Part shown: in pieces, positions 32,766-43,837 of the stretch
Layout of the letters: every line of letters starts with the position of its first letter
Position numbering within the stretch: the first letter of the stretch is position 1
Origin: Ligula intestinalis
Lineage: Eukaryota; Platyhelminthes; Cestoda; Diphyllobothriidea; Diphyllobothriidae
Length of the DNA stretch: 64,000 nt
NCBI GenBank assembly: GCA_036362985.1
Contig: JAYGXS010000005.1
Span: 53,269,150-53,333,149 of the forward strand
Reading direction: 5' to 3'
The notes under the pieces: model-generated
What the model was told of the DNA's origin: nothing
The model's database searches: none
Seen by the model: only the letters and a program-made list of their open reading frames with translations
Made by a program: the position numbers and the translations under genes

Positions 32766-33984
32766 CGTGAAACTCTTTCGTTATTTAAATAGTTATTCCC
32801 TTTATTTTCTACTTTAATGCGTTCTACTTTTTTATTATCGTTTTTTCTCTCAAATGCCGAAACTGTATAGTCTTTAGCATCACTGATACCTTATTACACA
32901 AGGATGGGGTTTTGGCTTGCTGATTTGGACCCTAAACAAAACTTCTGCCATATAATAATTCTTAAGAGCAAGATGAACATGCGCGTCCTCGGTTTTTTCT
33001 GTATGACAGAGTGAGCCTGCAAGAAGTAATCTGAAACGGGTGGCACAGTGAGCTACCAGAACAGCCTCCGTTTTATAAGTCTCATACCCGTACAAATAAA
33101 TCACATAGCACGATATTTAAATCGTGGCTCGAGTTTTTTTCATGACGGTTTATGGCAAAGTAGTCCCATTTGCTGTCTATATGCTAACTACAGGCATGGT
33201 ACAGTATCTGCCTTGCGATGTACAACGCATGGTCGCAGGGTGCCATCTTTCCTTAGGACTTGGGCGACCGGGAGCGGCCAAGGGCAATTTAGCCAGTGCA
33301 ATAGCCTTTATATCGATCGTGCCGCCTTACCCCGTTTTTTGCTGTGTATGGTAGCTTGCGACGGAGACAGTCCTATAATTATTGCCGTACTAGTATTTCT
33401 GCAGCTCATACTACTACTATTACTTAATAAAACTCTTGAATAGCAATGTAGTTGAATATTTTGTAGTGCTGACTATTCCAAGTAAGTACATGCTTTTGAG
33501 GCCTGGAGCTCGTCAGGGCTTGCCTCGGTTTCCGCCCTCGAAACTTTAAAGTAGCAGTATCTAAGTCCAAACTTATTAGAAACGTACACAGCTCGATGGA
33601 TAGAGTTGAGAGTGCGGAAATCAAGGCAAGTGCCCCAAACACGTACCTTCTCGAACAAGTTCAAACACAGAGTCACACTCCTTGTTTAAATCAAGGGAGT
33701 ATGAGCCCCAGCTTTGGCTTTTGTCAGCGTCACCTCTAACGAATAGTTGCGTCAGTGTTAGCACCCATATTCTTACACATCTTGTTGAGATTGAGAGGAG
33801 ATGAGGCCAATGCTGCTTTTAATCGGCGTCACTTCTGTCTTACAATGCACTTAGTAATAGTACCAGCACATACTATAACTCAGCTGCAGCCTAGTTAGTA
33901 GTTTTAGAAATAGCAATAGCGGTTGAGGGGGTACCCGTTTTGGCTTCCTCGATTCTAGCTCAACACCTTTTAGTGAATCTACTG

Positions 33985-34112
33985 TCACATAATTGTCTAC
34001 TTTCTTCGTTAAAGTAGTCATGCTTTGTTTTACATGGAAATCTTAATACGCCACATCCGGCAGCAGTCATGGTTGCTCTACTTTATTAGCTTCTGCTATG
34101 GCACATTTTCTG
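33985..34112 (+). repeat. dispersed repeat fragment C
   Basis: CACATAATTGTCTACTTTCT, AAAGTAGTCATG, TGGAAATCTTAATACGCCAC and GGCAGCAGTCATGGTTGCT match 32002-32115 of unit B almost exactly. Confidence 0.7.
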
Positions 34113-34225
34113 GCTGCATTGGAGAAAGTGGCTTCCGCCCGATAATTGCTCGGTCATCTTGGTTTCGGCCTTGTCGCTCATTTAAGCGCAGAAGAGTTAG
34201 AGTGAGGTAGATGGTTGAGCATCTG

Positions 34226-34258
34226 AGAAGAAGAAGAAGAAGAAGAAGAAGAAGAAGA
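34226..34258 (+). repeat. (GAA)n microsatellite
   Basis: Eleven GAA units. On the minus strand this is the TTC tail directly after the hammerhead-bearing PLE end at 34.28-34.33 kb, as in the 38.06-38.14 kb copy, where CTCTTCTTC follows. Confidence 0.9.
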
Positions 34259-34259
34259 C

Positions 34260-34335
34260 TCGATCGCTGGGACAATATGTTTATTCGCCTGACGTTTCGA
34301 TATTCGTCGCAGATTCGTCATCAGAGACATGGGTA
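34260..34335 (-). ncRNA. PLE terminal segment with hammerhead-like motif
   Basis: On the minus strand: GTCT, CTGATGA (34318-34324), an imperfect hairpin region ending ATATC, GAAACGTC (34291-34298), AGGCGAATAAACATATT, GTCCCAG, then the TTC microsatellite. GTCT pairs with AGGC (helix I). ACGT is the self-complementary helix III and C is the cleavage nucleotide. CTGATGA ... GAAAC is the canonical hammerhead core. Helix II is eroded here. Confidence 0.6.
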
Positions 34336-34597
34336 GCAGAAAGGTTGAACATCTATTTCACTGTACTCTCGTCTTTGTATCCAGTCACCGTCCCTGTTCT
34401 TGAGCATATGGTGGACCATATCGAAATCTATGGTTAAACAGCACGCACACACATCATAAGCAGAAACCAAACTTTACTCGGTTCTTGTTTTATTAGCCGA
34501 AAATAGGCTTCTTGTTGGTCCGACGGACATATTAGAGTCCGGTCCATAGTTGAAAAAAATGTATAAGTACTTCTTGTTCTAAATGCCTTTCATTTAG

Positions 34598-35021
34598 ACC
34601 ACTGCCAAGACGACTGGCAAACTCCACAGATGGCCCTATTTTGAGAGCCAATCACTTTGACACTTCTAACTGGTCCGTGGTTCCCCCCGCACCGGCTCGC
34701 AAGACAGTCGAATTTTCGCCCAGGATCTTGACAGCACAGGAGGAGAAAACCCCCAGGGTGAATCCCTGCTTCCTACGTTCCTTCCGAGTGCTGCACAAAT
34801 CCATGGATGATATCGCCAATTCCCTGCCACACTCGAAGCACAGCTCCACCGTCACAGCGGTCGACGGAACTGATCATTTTACTCATCGTTATCCACTTGA
34901 ATCGCGGAGCCGTTATCCGGAGTACTGGCCCTGTAACCACAACGATGTTGCACGGAACTCAACTCCGCTCTCTGTGGGTCCTCTCCGCGGTACCTCATCG
35001 CTTTCCAGACTTCGGCCTAGT
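34598..35021 (+). CDS. CDC14: CDC14 phosphatase, late tail exon
   Basis: After TTTCATTTAG (AG 34596-34597) the exon reads PLPRRLANSTDGPILRANHF, then FSPRILTAQEEKTPRVNPCF, LRSFRVLHKSMDDIANSL and SSLSRLRPS. The first base completes the codon left open at 31900. A strong donor GTGAGT begins at 35022, leaving no spare base. If it is not used, the frame stops at 35073-35075, which would make this the terminal exon. Many Ser/Thr-Pro and Arg-rich segments fit a disordered regulatory tail. It shows no conserved CDC14 motif, so membership is inferred from phase, strand and the higher-GC coding texture. Confidence 0.62.
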
Positions 35022-35075
35022 GTGAGTTCACCTTTGTGTGCTTCATGTGATAACGTTTTTGCAAGTTTATCCTGA

Positions 35076-35700
35076 AATTGAACTCCTGGGGTACATTCTA
35101 TGCCGATACACATAACATCTTGCCTGAATTTTGAATTCAGGGTTTAAAACATTACGGTGTTGTTAGAGATGCTGCTTGTTCGTGTATCTTCGGAAAGTGC
35201 TCTGTGGAAAGTCTTAAGAAACCTAGGAAACATACACCCCGAAGGTTACATATCGTGTACAAATTTCCAGGCCCCTTCGATGCCTTTCTAAAGATGTCCT
35301 CAAAAACAGTCTAACAGTTCCTTTGATCGCCTAAGATTCATGCAGTGTCACTGATTATAACGATTTCTTAACAGGTTGTTAGGTTATTGGATCTGTGGTA
35401 TTTGTTAGGTTTCTCTTTCTTCGATCTCTGTGTTTAACTTCTAATTTCATATGATGACATTCCATGAATTTGTATTGAGACTGCCGAGAGAAGGCTTTTC
35501 ATAATCAAAAACCCTGTAGGTCGTTATTTGGTAACAAAAGTTACATCACAAACCACACGGGACACATGCTACCCCACAGAAGAACATCGACTCCCTCCTA
35601 CTTTTACCTACAATAATCAACAATATCTGCCGAGTAGTTAAGGTAAATAGAAAAAAACTCTAGCACTTGCGATCCTCAGGCCAGTTCCTTAGGAGAAGAT
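35076..35700. other. downstream of last recognised CDC14 exon
   Basis: No further exon, poly(A) signal cluster or repeat can be assigned with confidence. Confidence 0.3.
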
Positions 35701-35704
35701 AAGT

Positions 35705-35910
35705 CATAGGAGCTTAAGTTGACTCAATTGTTAAAACTCGAGGCATTTGGCGGGATTTGAAACCGCGTAGTAGAGGAGGCCTTTACCGAAAGCCAGCGCT
35801 TTAACTACTAAGCTACAAATGCCCCACCTCGCGCCATGAATTTAATCACACTCCGGTCGATTTTACCCGCCCAACTTTACCGCTCGTATGGAATCCACCA
35901 ATATGGAACA
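35705..35910 (-). repeat. tRNA-derived SINE, family 2
   Basis: Minus strand: leader GGCGGGTAAAATCGACC, GTGTGATTAAATTCATGG, head GTAGCTTAGTAGTTAAAGCG (A box), GGTTTCAAATCCCGCC (B box), tail AACAATTGAGTCAACTTAAG. It is a near-neighbour of the copy starting 75 bases downstream, in the same orientation. Confidence 0.8.
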
Positions 35911-35984
35911 GCGAGCTGAATGCCGAAGCAGGAATTCCCAAGTAATCATCCAGAATCCACCAGAATGGCTACTAAGCTGACTTA

Positions 35985-36195
35985 ATTATTAGGAGGTTTG
36001 GCAGATTTGCTTAGTCTGAGTTGAACCAATTGTGAAAAACTGGAGGCATTCCAAGGGGATTTGAACCCGCGTAGTAGAGAAGGCCTTTACCGGAAGCAAA
36101 CTTTCTAACCACTGAGCTACAAACGCCTCACCTCGTGCCATAAATTTAATCACACTTGGATCGATTTTTGCCGCGCAACTTTACTGGTCTTAAAA
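35985..36195 (-). repeat. tRNA-derived SINE, family 2
   Basis: Minus strand: head GTAGCTCAGTGGTTAGAAAG (close to the canonical A box), B box GCGGGTTCAAATCCCC, tail AGTTTTTCACAATTGGTTC and GCAAATCTGCC. It is the best-preserved family-2 copy in the window. Confidence 0.8.
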
Positions 36196-36199
36196 GTGA

Positions 36200-36854
36200 T
36201 TGACCAGACCCTGAGAGGTCATTGGCCAGGCCAGACAAAAGTGCGTATGAGTGACCTATCTGCGCGAGGCCCTAGGTTTAGCGTCGGTGCATGCGTGCAT
36301 TCACCGCCAAGGTGGGATTGAATGTTAAGCAGACTGCGGTCACCGAGGTCGGGCGACCAACTATCACCATATGACCACGTGTGTGGCGTGACAGCCAGTG
36401 TACTAGCCTCCAGTTAAAATTTTCCCTCTCGCTACTCGATAGCACTGGCTCATGAATGTTGACTGCATTTTGGCGATTTACCTCTTGGACCTAAATATAT
36501 TTGCAGAATAGATCAGCGATGGATTTTTGTCATAGACCTGAAGGAATCTTACAACCCACACTATATTCAGACTCGCCCTGACAGTTTCCTTAACTGAATG
36601 CTTTCCTTTCGTCATTCTTGCAATAAGTCCTTTTGGTTCCGTTGTGGAAAACACACAGTTTTTCCACAATGCCGCAGAAGAATTTGAAGGACTTCGCTGG
36701 CATTGTTTCATTCTAAACAGTATTTTGGAAAGGTGTTTTTCTTAAGACCGGGTCATTTGCTTCTAAGCGTGGACAGTGTCATATGCTGGCAGCTTGGACA
36801 AAAGTAGCAACCGGAAGTCTGCTGACAAAGATAGCTAGGATAGTATGAAGATTT
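36200..36854. other. non-coding, no recognised gene
   Basis: A minus-strand ORF at 36478-36711 has no recognisable domain. Nothing else is supported. Confidence 0.3.
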
Positions 36855-37150
36855 GTATCGTTGATGAACGTTCACCGACCGCTAACGGAACTCATTTGTC
36901 GTGCTCTGTTTTTGACCTTGACAGATGCCCTGACAACCATAGCAGCTGCTATTACAGGCAAATAGCATTGCCCGCAAAGACGAGAGAGACTTGAATGGCC
37001 ATTTCTGGTTTATTAGCTGTCGTCAGTCAGTCATATCCAGACCGAAGTGGTACACTTTCCCAGCCTCGAACCTGTGACCTTTTTACTCACAGTCGAATGC
37101 CCTAACCACCGAGCCACGAGCTCGTCTTGCTAGTTTAGGCCGGTATAGAT
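36855..37150 (-). repeat. tRNA-derived SINE, family 1 (hammerhead SINE), full-length
   Basis: Minus strand: GAGCTCGTGGCTCGGTGGTT (A box), GGTCACAGGTTCGAGGC (B box), CACTTCGGTCTGGATATGAC, the hammerhead-like segment, GTCTTTGCGGGCAATGC, TTTGCCTGTAATAGCAGCTG, and the terminal module CCGTTAGCGGTCGGTGAACG ending at about 36862. It defines the order head, hammerhead, tail, terminal module for the family. Confidence 0.82.
36989..37034 (-). ncRNA. hammerhead-like motif in SINE-1
   Basis: Minus strand: GACTGA, CTGACGA, hairpin C-AGCT-AATA-AACC-A with damage, GAAATGGCCATT, CAAGTC. The core is intact. Helix I keeps four outer pairs and loses two inner ones. Confidence 0.45.
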
Positions 37151-37154
37151 TGTT

Positions 37155-38060
37155 CCCTTACCTGCTCTAGTTGCCCAGACGCACCTTATTTTCCGGACCA
37201 ACGAACTTAAGCCACTCTGACTACCGAGTACCACTGCGACTCTTTTGCATTCTTTTGACTGTTCGAACAGTGGGATGTACTATGCACTTTTGAAGAATAT
37301 AAAATATTATTTGCATGAACTCTGGTTATTGGTGGTAACTAATTTCTTATAGTGATCATGTTGACTGTCTGAGGCGTTGGCGCTTAGGTTTTCACTATCC
37401 TCATCATGGTTACAATGAAAGGCTTAGCGATCTGAGCGCTCATCTTTAAATGAACACATTCGGCGCAAGTTAGGTTGCTAATTGCCCAACGTTTGATACT
37501 TTGACTTAACTTTGCATGTCCTGCCTTGTGAATTGTTTGGGACTATCCGTTATTAGTCATGACACTCCACTGAAACAGTACCCGCTTTAAAGGCTTCCCG
37601 AAGAAAAACAGACAACCATGACTCATGCCAACGGACAGCCACATCTCGTTGAATTAACGCGTCTCAACTCGTCAACTTGTATGGTTTCGCCGAGTGCGGA
37701 AGAATACAGCGCCAGTGTACTTCCAGTATGCGTCGCTTTTTCCTGTTGTTTCATGAAGCGACTGTGAAGGATTTGGGTGGCAGCAATATCATTATTGAAT
37801 GCAAATTCTCAGGCGATTTTCAGTAGACCGAGTGATTTTAGAAAATTAATGCGCATTTACACGGAATTGGCGATAGACTTGGCTGACAAGGGGCACGATT
37901 TCGAATAAAAACACTTTGTCCCTTCAATTAACTGATGTGTTATTGCAAAGAAGTGGACTTGAATGATATTTGTAAAAATATATAAATTATTGCTCAAAAA
38001 TGTTTCCTCAAAAATCTGTATCAATAAAATATATTGAATTTTATCATCCCCCGAAGAAGA
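37155..38060. other. non-coding, no recognised feature
   Basis: No exon, RNA or repeat that I can support. Confidence 0.35.
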
Positions 38061-38150
38061 GGAATAAGGGGCTACGGGTTCGTTGACTGAATTATATTAA
38101 CGCCGACGTTTGGAACCCTTCTAGATTCCATTATCAGAGTGTGATAGTTG
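38060..38150 (-). ncRNA. PLE terminal segment with hammerhead-like motif
   Basis: Minus strand, 190 bases past the PLE stop: CTGATAA (38131-38137), T, hairpin GGAATC-TAGAAG-GGTTCC with six pairs, AAACGTC, GGCGTTAATATAATTCAG, then CTCTTCTTC. Two core positions have decayed (G8 to A, and G12 lost). The order PLE coding region, hammerhead, TTC-rich end agrees with the published association of hammerheads with Penelope-like elements. Confidence 0.6.
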
Positions 38151-38339
38151 GTGCGTCTGATGGTCATGAGTAAGTCAGTTTTTCTGTGTGCCTCGTATTA
38201 TAGCCGGGCTGGACGCATGAACTTTGACCTGCCCGTTGACTGCTGACTACAATAGATTTGGCCTCTCTCTGGAGTTAGCGTAGTTTAAAGTGGTCAATGG
38301 CATGTTGGTCTCCGCCATCCCAACCGGTAGACTGATTAG

Positions 38340-39600
38340 TCATCGATGTTTGCTTTAATTGTCCTGTGCTTCTCGGATGCATCGATGAGGCAGTGTTGGC
38401 TGTTGGTCATGTGACTTCCAACCGCCACCCCTATTTTCCGTGACGGTCGGCTCTCGGTTCCGCGTGTTCGTTTTCGTTTCCGGCTTTTTTTTAATTGACC
38501 CGAGCATTTTAAGAAGCGCCTGATAGGCGGGATGCAAGTCTTTGACTCAGTTGAGTATGCCATCCGAGGACAAGCTCTCGTACACCAGTTCGGTAATCTT
38601 TCCGTTGCTCTATCAAGCACTCGCTTTTTCAAAGGACAGCTTGTCCTTACGGTCGATTGTAAGTTGGTGTTCGGGCTTTCTTGTACCCAGCTTTTCGACG
38701 GTTTCACCAGCATACTTTTGCATAGTACGTTGTAGACCACCGCTGATAGTTCGGTTGCTGACAAGGGGTCTTTGCTCTCCATAACTCGCTATCTGACTGT
38801 GGATTCTAGTAGATGAGTAATGCCAACCCCAAAAGGTTTAAGTATTTGCGCCGTCTCCTCAGAAATCTTGTTTGCGTAGAGGATTGCGAGCCAGAATTTC
38901 GGATATGCTTCGCTCGACCCTCGAAACGACTTTTCCTGACTTAGAATAGCCATTGGCCTTGGAGAGGCCATGCAAGTAAATTATTTCCTTCTGCTACAAG
39001 TGCCATCGCTAAAATATTTTTGGACACATCGGAAGAGGGTTCTGGGACAACTACATTTTGTGGTCAGCAGAGCGGTTGCTTCGAACGTGGAGGATGTGCC
39101 CAGTTTTATTTGTCGTACGGTTAACCGTTGTTCTTTTCTTCCTCTCTTTCAATTTTTGTAACTTGGAAAGTAAGGAAGGGCAACTGATGTTGACTTCTTA
39201 ATCCATAGTTAATTGGATGTCGGGAAAACTGGAATTCAGTAATGCCTTGAAAGCTTGCCGCGGCGCGTCTTCAGTTTGACGAATGTGTAATTGACGTAGC
39301 TGGCCCAGACCTTCGGTGGGTCCGAGCTGAAGACCAGCTGCTCGGGTCTTTGCAAAACTGCTTTGAAAATGATATTAGTCAGAGGTGAGCCCATCAATCG
39401 TCTTCGTTTGCTTGTGTACCTGGCCGTTAAAGGGGAAGAAGATCTTAGGACACAGTTCACAGAGCTCCGTCATATGCGCTGCTTTAGCCCATTGGTCGGT
39501 CCCCTCGTATTTTTTTCCAGAGAAAGCCGTCAATAGTTGCGACAGCAAGTGTCGTTGAGATGGAGGTGAACAACAAGACCACATCAAATGACACTGTCAC
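38340..39600 (-). pseudogene. Penelope-like element: RT core, GIY-YIG endonuclease and C-terminus
   Basis: Minus strand in order: LFTSISTTLAVATIDGF (RT block 3-like), ELCPKIFFPFNGQVHKQTKT (PLE RT signature FNG..Y.Q.KG region), FKAVLQRPEQLVFSSDPPK, WASYVNYTFVK (degenerate YVDDTF catalytic box) and SFPDIQLTMD. Then KPFGVGITHLLESTVR and SATELSAVVYNVLC (entry to the GIY-YIG domain), YAGETVEKLGTRKPEH (GIY..R..EH), DLHPAYQALLKMLGSIKKK and the terminal TIKANIDD with stop. The frame shifts at least four times and has internal stops. YADD/YVDD is mutated to YVNY, so it is inactive. A hammerhead-bearing end follows at 38.06-38.15 kb. Confidence 0.85.
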
Positions 39601-39604
39601 CTCG

Positions 39605-41590
39605 TCACCTCTAAGATGTTAGATTAGTGTCAAATATTATTCACCCAACTTCACTGTCCACCTCGAAATTTTGGTAAGGAACCAAAGTACAACCCCTTTG
39701 ACAGTCGAAAGTTTGGGGTACCGCATGATGAAACGATGGGGCGTAGGAGCACGCTCGGCCGTACGCATATTAAATATTTGATATTTACAAAGATTCAATC
39801 TTACTTGGTCACATTTGCGTACTAGAATTTACATGCCCGAATACGCATTTAAATTCGGAATAATCGGAAATTTGTCCAGATTAAATACCGTAATTAGGAC
39901 AGATTAATCAATACAGCTATTAATTATTGATCTTATCCTAAATTTTTTTATCTTTCAGAGCATGTCTTTCAATCTTCATTAAATTTTAAAACCTTCCTGT
40001 CTCTGTCGAAATCGCGAAAGGTTCAAAGTTCACGGACGCATGATATCCTTTGAACGGCCATCAATGGTGGAAAGTAATCAACGCACCTTCTGACGCCAGC
40101 GCCAACGTAGAGGCTTTACTCCTTCCTTCAGCTAGAGAATTCGTTTAATCGATCTCACAGAACGTATCACTCCTCTGACTATGCTTTGAAAGTAGCTTCA
40201 GTTTTATTTTCTCCTTATTTTGCCCGTTTCTTTTGACCACCTGCGAAATTTCCTATTTTTGTGGTATATTTTAAACACCTACTGCTCAAACGGCTATTTT
40301 TACTGTGATATTCCCTCTAGAATCAGAACTGCCCCCGCCCATTGCTCCTGCCCTTATTTACTTTTTAATGTCATACTATTTGCTTGTCCTTTTCCTGTTA
40401 ATTTCGGGGCATGGATTAAAGCTTTTGCTTCAACGGTCCCGTCAGAGTATCATGATGAAGAGTTCGAAAATGCAATCACTTGGTCCTCACCTATATATTT
40501 TTAACTTTGCATACGCCTTTGAATATCAGGTGATATACCGCCCGAAAACTGCTCCACCTACTTGTACACCAGTTATTTTCATCAATTGCTAGATTTTAAA
40601 CGCCCTCGTCGAATGGTTTAATAAATGAATACTAACTACTCAATAAATATCGGTAACAACTTTTCTTGGGTTGTTTTTGCTTTCCGTCGTGTGAGCAGCG
40701 AGACTTGATTACACAAACTCTGGTTTGTGCTCTTCTCTGCATAGGTAACATGGAAGACTTCGTCGTGATTAAGGCATGAGTGTAATGTGGAAAGTGTTCC
40801 TTGTCTGCTTTTCTATCAGCTAACATGCAATGCTAATTTTGTAAAAATGTTCGCAGGCAACATTCTCGTATACCGAAGGCCTTAAATATGTTTAGCCCTA
40901 GCATTGTGTCTGACGGGAGCGAAGTTAAAAGTTTTTATGATTGGGTTATATTACAGGAAAAAAGTAAAAGCTTTAGCATTTAAAAGAAGAAAATAATTAG
41001 TTAACTCACATAGTACGCGCGATATTTAAAATGACAAATACAACAAGTAGGAAACGAGATCTGCGTTAAAAGTAACTGCGAATAGGATACCAGCTAATAT
41101 CGACTGTATATCGAAATTTACAGATTAAAATGCGACCATAAAAGATAGGCTTTTTGTAATTTTTAAAATCACTGTATCTTTTCATGCATTTAGAAAGGAT
41201 ATTTTAGAACGATAAGCTGACAAGCAACTCTATTTTGCGTTTCCTTACCATTTAGAAGAAGGTAATTTGGCTTAATTTCAGATGTCAGAGGAGTTATAAA
41301 ACGGAACACAATTCAAAAAAGGAAGAAAACGTTTACAAAGGGAAAAGAGAGTAGGGATATTCAATCAGTTTAAAATTATGCAGGCACTCAGAGAAAAAAA
41401 TACTTCAAACAAATATTTTTTCTCGGTAGCTAAGAGTACGAGCAAGGTATGCGTATTAACAGTCTTTAATAAAAAAAATAAGGCAAATATGAGGAGTCAA
41501 CAACGATGAATTAGCTGAGTACTACGGCATAAATGGGGAAATATCTGTCAGACTTACTTAAGCTGTAACAGTCTGAAAATGACAAGAAGT
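39605..41590. other. non-coding, no recognised gene
   Basis: AT-rich DNA with small chance ORFs (for example 40220-40592 in two frames) that lack domains and splice support. Confidence 0.3.
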
Positions 41591-41594
41591 ACAC

Positions 41595-41705
41595 TAGGGG
41601 CTATGTATGCTTGCCTAATGACAGCTTATAAGCCAGACCTGGTCATCCCAGTGTCACTTGGTCTTGTCAATGTTTCATTACCGACAAAGCGATATTTGTA
41701 TGAAT
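41595..41705 (+). repeat. tRNA-SINE family 1 body, degenerate
   Basis: CTAATGACAGCTTATAAGCC, AGACCTGGTCATCCCAGT, CACTTGGTCTTGTCAAT and CATTACCGAC align with the hammerhead segment and tail of family 1. Core bases are substituted. Confidence 0.55.
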
Positions 41706-41829
41706 ATACGGCACTGCCGATCTAGGAGTGTTACTACTGAGTTCTGGTTCGCCCTATAACTCACAGTAGCGCCCACGCAGGCAGTCTCAGAGCGATAAGT
41801 GGGATATTATGAAATATATCCCACAAAAC

Positions 41830-41978
41830 AAAGAGAGAATGGTTAATTCCATGACCGAAGGTGCCGGGTTCGAATCTTGGGGGTTCCGACCCCTGGGGTT
41901 GAATATGCTTGGCTGATGACGGCTAACACGCCCAAAAATGGCCATTCCGGTCTCCCTTAGCTTTGTCAGCTACAGTTC
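41830..41978 (+). repeat. tRNA-SINE family 1, 5'-truncated
   Basis: The B box GCCGGGTTCGAATCTTGGG, spacer, hammerhead segment, and the tail GTCTCCCTTAGCTTTGTC. The A-box half of the head is largely missing. Confidence 0.65.
41907..41952 (+). ncRNA. hammerhead-like motif in SINE-1 (CTGATGA variant)
   Basis: GCTTGG, CTGATGA (41913-41919), hairpin C-GGCTAACACGCC, CAAAAATGGCCATT, CCGGTC. The loop side carries the canonical CTGATGA, but GAAA has become AAAA, so cleavage is unlikely. Confidence 0.4.
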
Positions 41979-42439
41979 AGATGCTTGTGTGTTGAAAAGT
42001 AGGCATGCTAAGATATATATAAGTTAAAGTTGACTTTATTCTTTGGGATTCCTCTAGACTCCTCCTTAAGTTTGCCGTCAGACGCAGAGTTAAGTAAATA
42101 TTTAAAAAAATAGCTAACAACGTAAGTGCATAACCACATTTATAATGCCGTGGGGCTTGCGTCAGAAGTCTGGCGCCGTGTGTCTCATCCAATTCAGATT
42201 GGCTCACGTCACTTTCATTTCTGCTTGAGAATTTTGTACACCCCATTAGACACAATACGTCGTCGATTGATGGAAAATGTGTCCGAGAACATTGTCTCGA
42301 GGAATCCTCGGTCTCTCTTGAAAGAGCCGACAGAGATAATACACGTTTTGTCCAGCGCAAAGGTGGGCCGGGTGTCCAAGGTATGTAGTGGATAGATATG
42401 CATTGTGACTTGGCTCAGGTGGTCTCGTATTTTACCGCC

Positions 42440-42650
42440 ACCTAATGTTCGTCAATACGCACGGATGCAGAATTTCCAGTCTGGCCATAATAAACGGAAT
42501 CGCCCGCTCTACCTAGGATTTTGTAGACAACTTCTTTCTTGTGCAAATAATTAGCACATGCATACCCTGGACACCAGGCGCACTTTCGCGTGAGACAAAA
42601 CTCGTATTGCCGCTGTCTACCCTTTTTAAAAAGGCCGACGCTATGCACTC
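42440..42650 (-). pseudogene. Penelope-like element, GIY-YIG domain fragment
   Basis: The minus-strand frame reads CAWCPGYACANYLHKKEVV, then YKILGRAGDSVYYGQTGNS and SVRIDEH, then stop. The Y..YYGQTGN....R..EH arrangement is the start of the GIY-YIG nuclease fold as found in PLEs (usual form VVY.I.C..C...Y.GQT.R....R..EH). The Cys pair before it is displaced. Only about 65 codons remain, bounded by unrelated sequence and a SINE-1 copy. Confidence 0.65.
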
Positions 42651-42674
42651 GGATGCATCATGCATCAATCGTCA

Positions 42675-42840
42675 AAGTGACATTACCGACAAATACAAGG
42701 GAAATTAGAATTGCTATCTCGGCTTTATTAGCCTTCATAAAACAGCCATACCCAACCCGACTGTTACCTCACCCATGGTTCACACCCGCGACCTCTAATC
42801 ACTGCGTTACTGGCTCGCTATCTTGCCGTTTTTGTTTTGG
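42675..42840 (-). repeat. tRNA-SINE family 1
   Basis: Minus strand: AGCGAGCCAGTAACGCAGTG (decayed A box), GTCGCGGGTGTGAACC, GGGTATGGCTGTTTTATGAA, TAATAAAGCC, TTCCCTTGTATTTGTCGGTA. The hammerhead core is lost. Confidence 0.6.
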
Positions 42841-43389
42841 AATATAAACAGTGGCAAATAAGCGCTCACCGATCGACTGTAGGATTAGATCGTCCCTTTG
42901 TGGCACTTTCTGGCTTCTTATTTGTCATCAGCCTGTAGCGATATTGTATTATAACCCACACTTTGCTCGTACACCTATTGGACACGTCCCGCATGTCTGG
43001 CTCTCGTGTCTACCGACGCGTGCGCGCCAGACAGTGTTAAAGCTACAGTAAAGGTCACGGACGCACCTCGTCTAACTGGCCAACCAATTTCCAAGGCTAG
43101 TTCACAAAGGACTTTAGGGGGGGAAGGTGACTGCTTACGCTCAGACACGCCCAGAGCCGGTGACCTTATGGTCGGTTGCAGACTTCCGGATCCGATGACT
43201 ACACCCGCTGGAATGCGACGCTGGACTCCGGCCCGCTCACGGCTGGTTTGCACTCGTCTGGGAGTCACTTACTTATTATTTTACTACTTCTACGCTTCAT
43301 TAAATTACCCATAATATTCTGGCTTCTCACGCCTTATCTTATCAACTAGTTTATAACCGTTGGTATACTTTTATGTCCTATTATCCGGC

Positions 43390-43540
43390 CGAAATTTTTA
43401 GTATCCCACAAGCCAGTTAAATATAATTCTACATGTGGAGCTTCCAAGATTCGGACCCAGGACCTGTTGGTCAGTTGATGTAATGCTTTCCCGTGAAGCC
43501 ACGAACCCATCGTTTTGTCGGTTGTGGTCGGCAATATGAG
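43390..43540 (-). repeat. tRNA-like SINE, unassigned family
   Basis: Minus strand GGGTTCGTGGCTTCACGGGA resembles an A box, and CCTGGGTCCGAATCTTGG a B box, followed by a non-family-1 body. Assignment is tentative. Confidence 0.4.
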
Positions 43541-43827
43541 GGTAGTGCGTGACTCACCGATATGATAACGGAATACTACTGTTCATTTGTGCCTTGGAAT
43601 TCACTTCAGCGCCCCTGCAGGCAGTCACATAACAATTTGTGGTACACCTTAAGGTTGCACGGACAAAGAAATGGGACTGGATTGACAATTTCTGTCGTAT
43701 TAGTCGTCATCAGGTCTCCGTTGATCCATACCTGTGACTGGGTAGGAGTAGCCGATGACAAATATTAAGCCTGACATTCTGGTGTTCTCTGCTTTTTTGG
43801 GGTCCCTTTATTCTATTCCATAAATTA

Positions 43828-43837
43828 NNNNNNNNNN
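43828..43837. other. assembly gap, 10 N
   Basis: Ten undetermined bases. Confidence 0.99.

Noticed and set aside
34641..35075. Independent small gene starting at 34641
   Set aside because: The first codon is TTG and the frame extends upstream to a good acceptor; it is better read as an exon.
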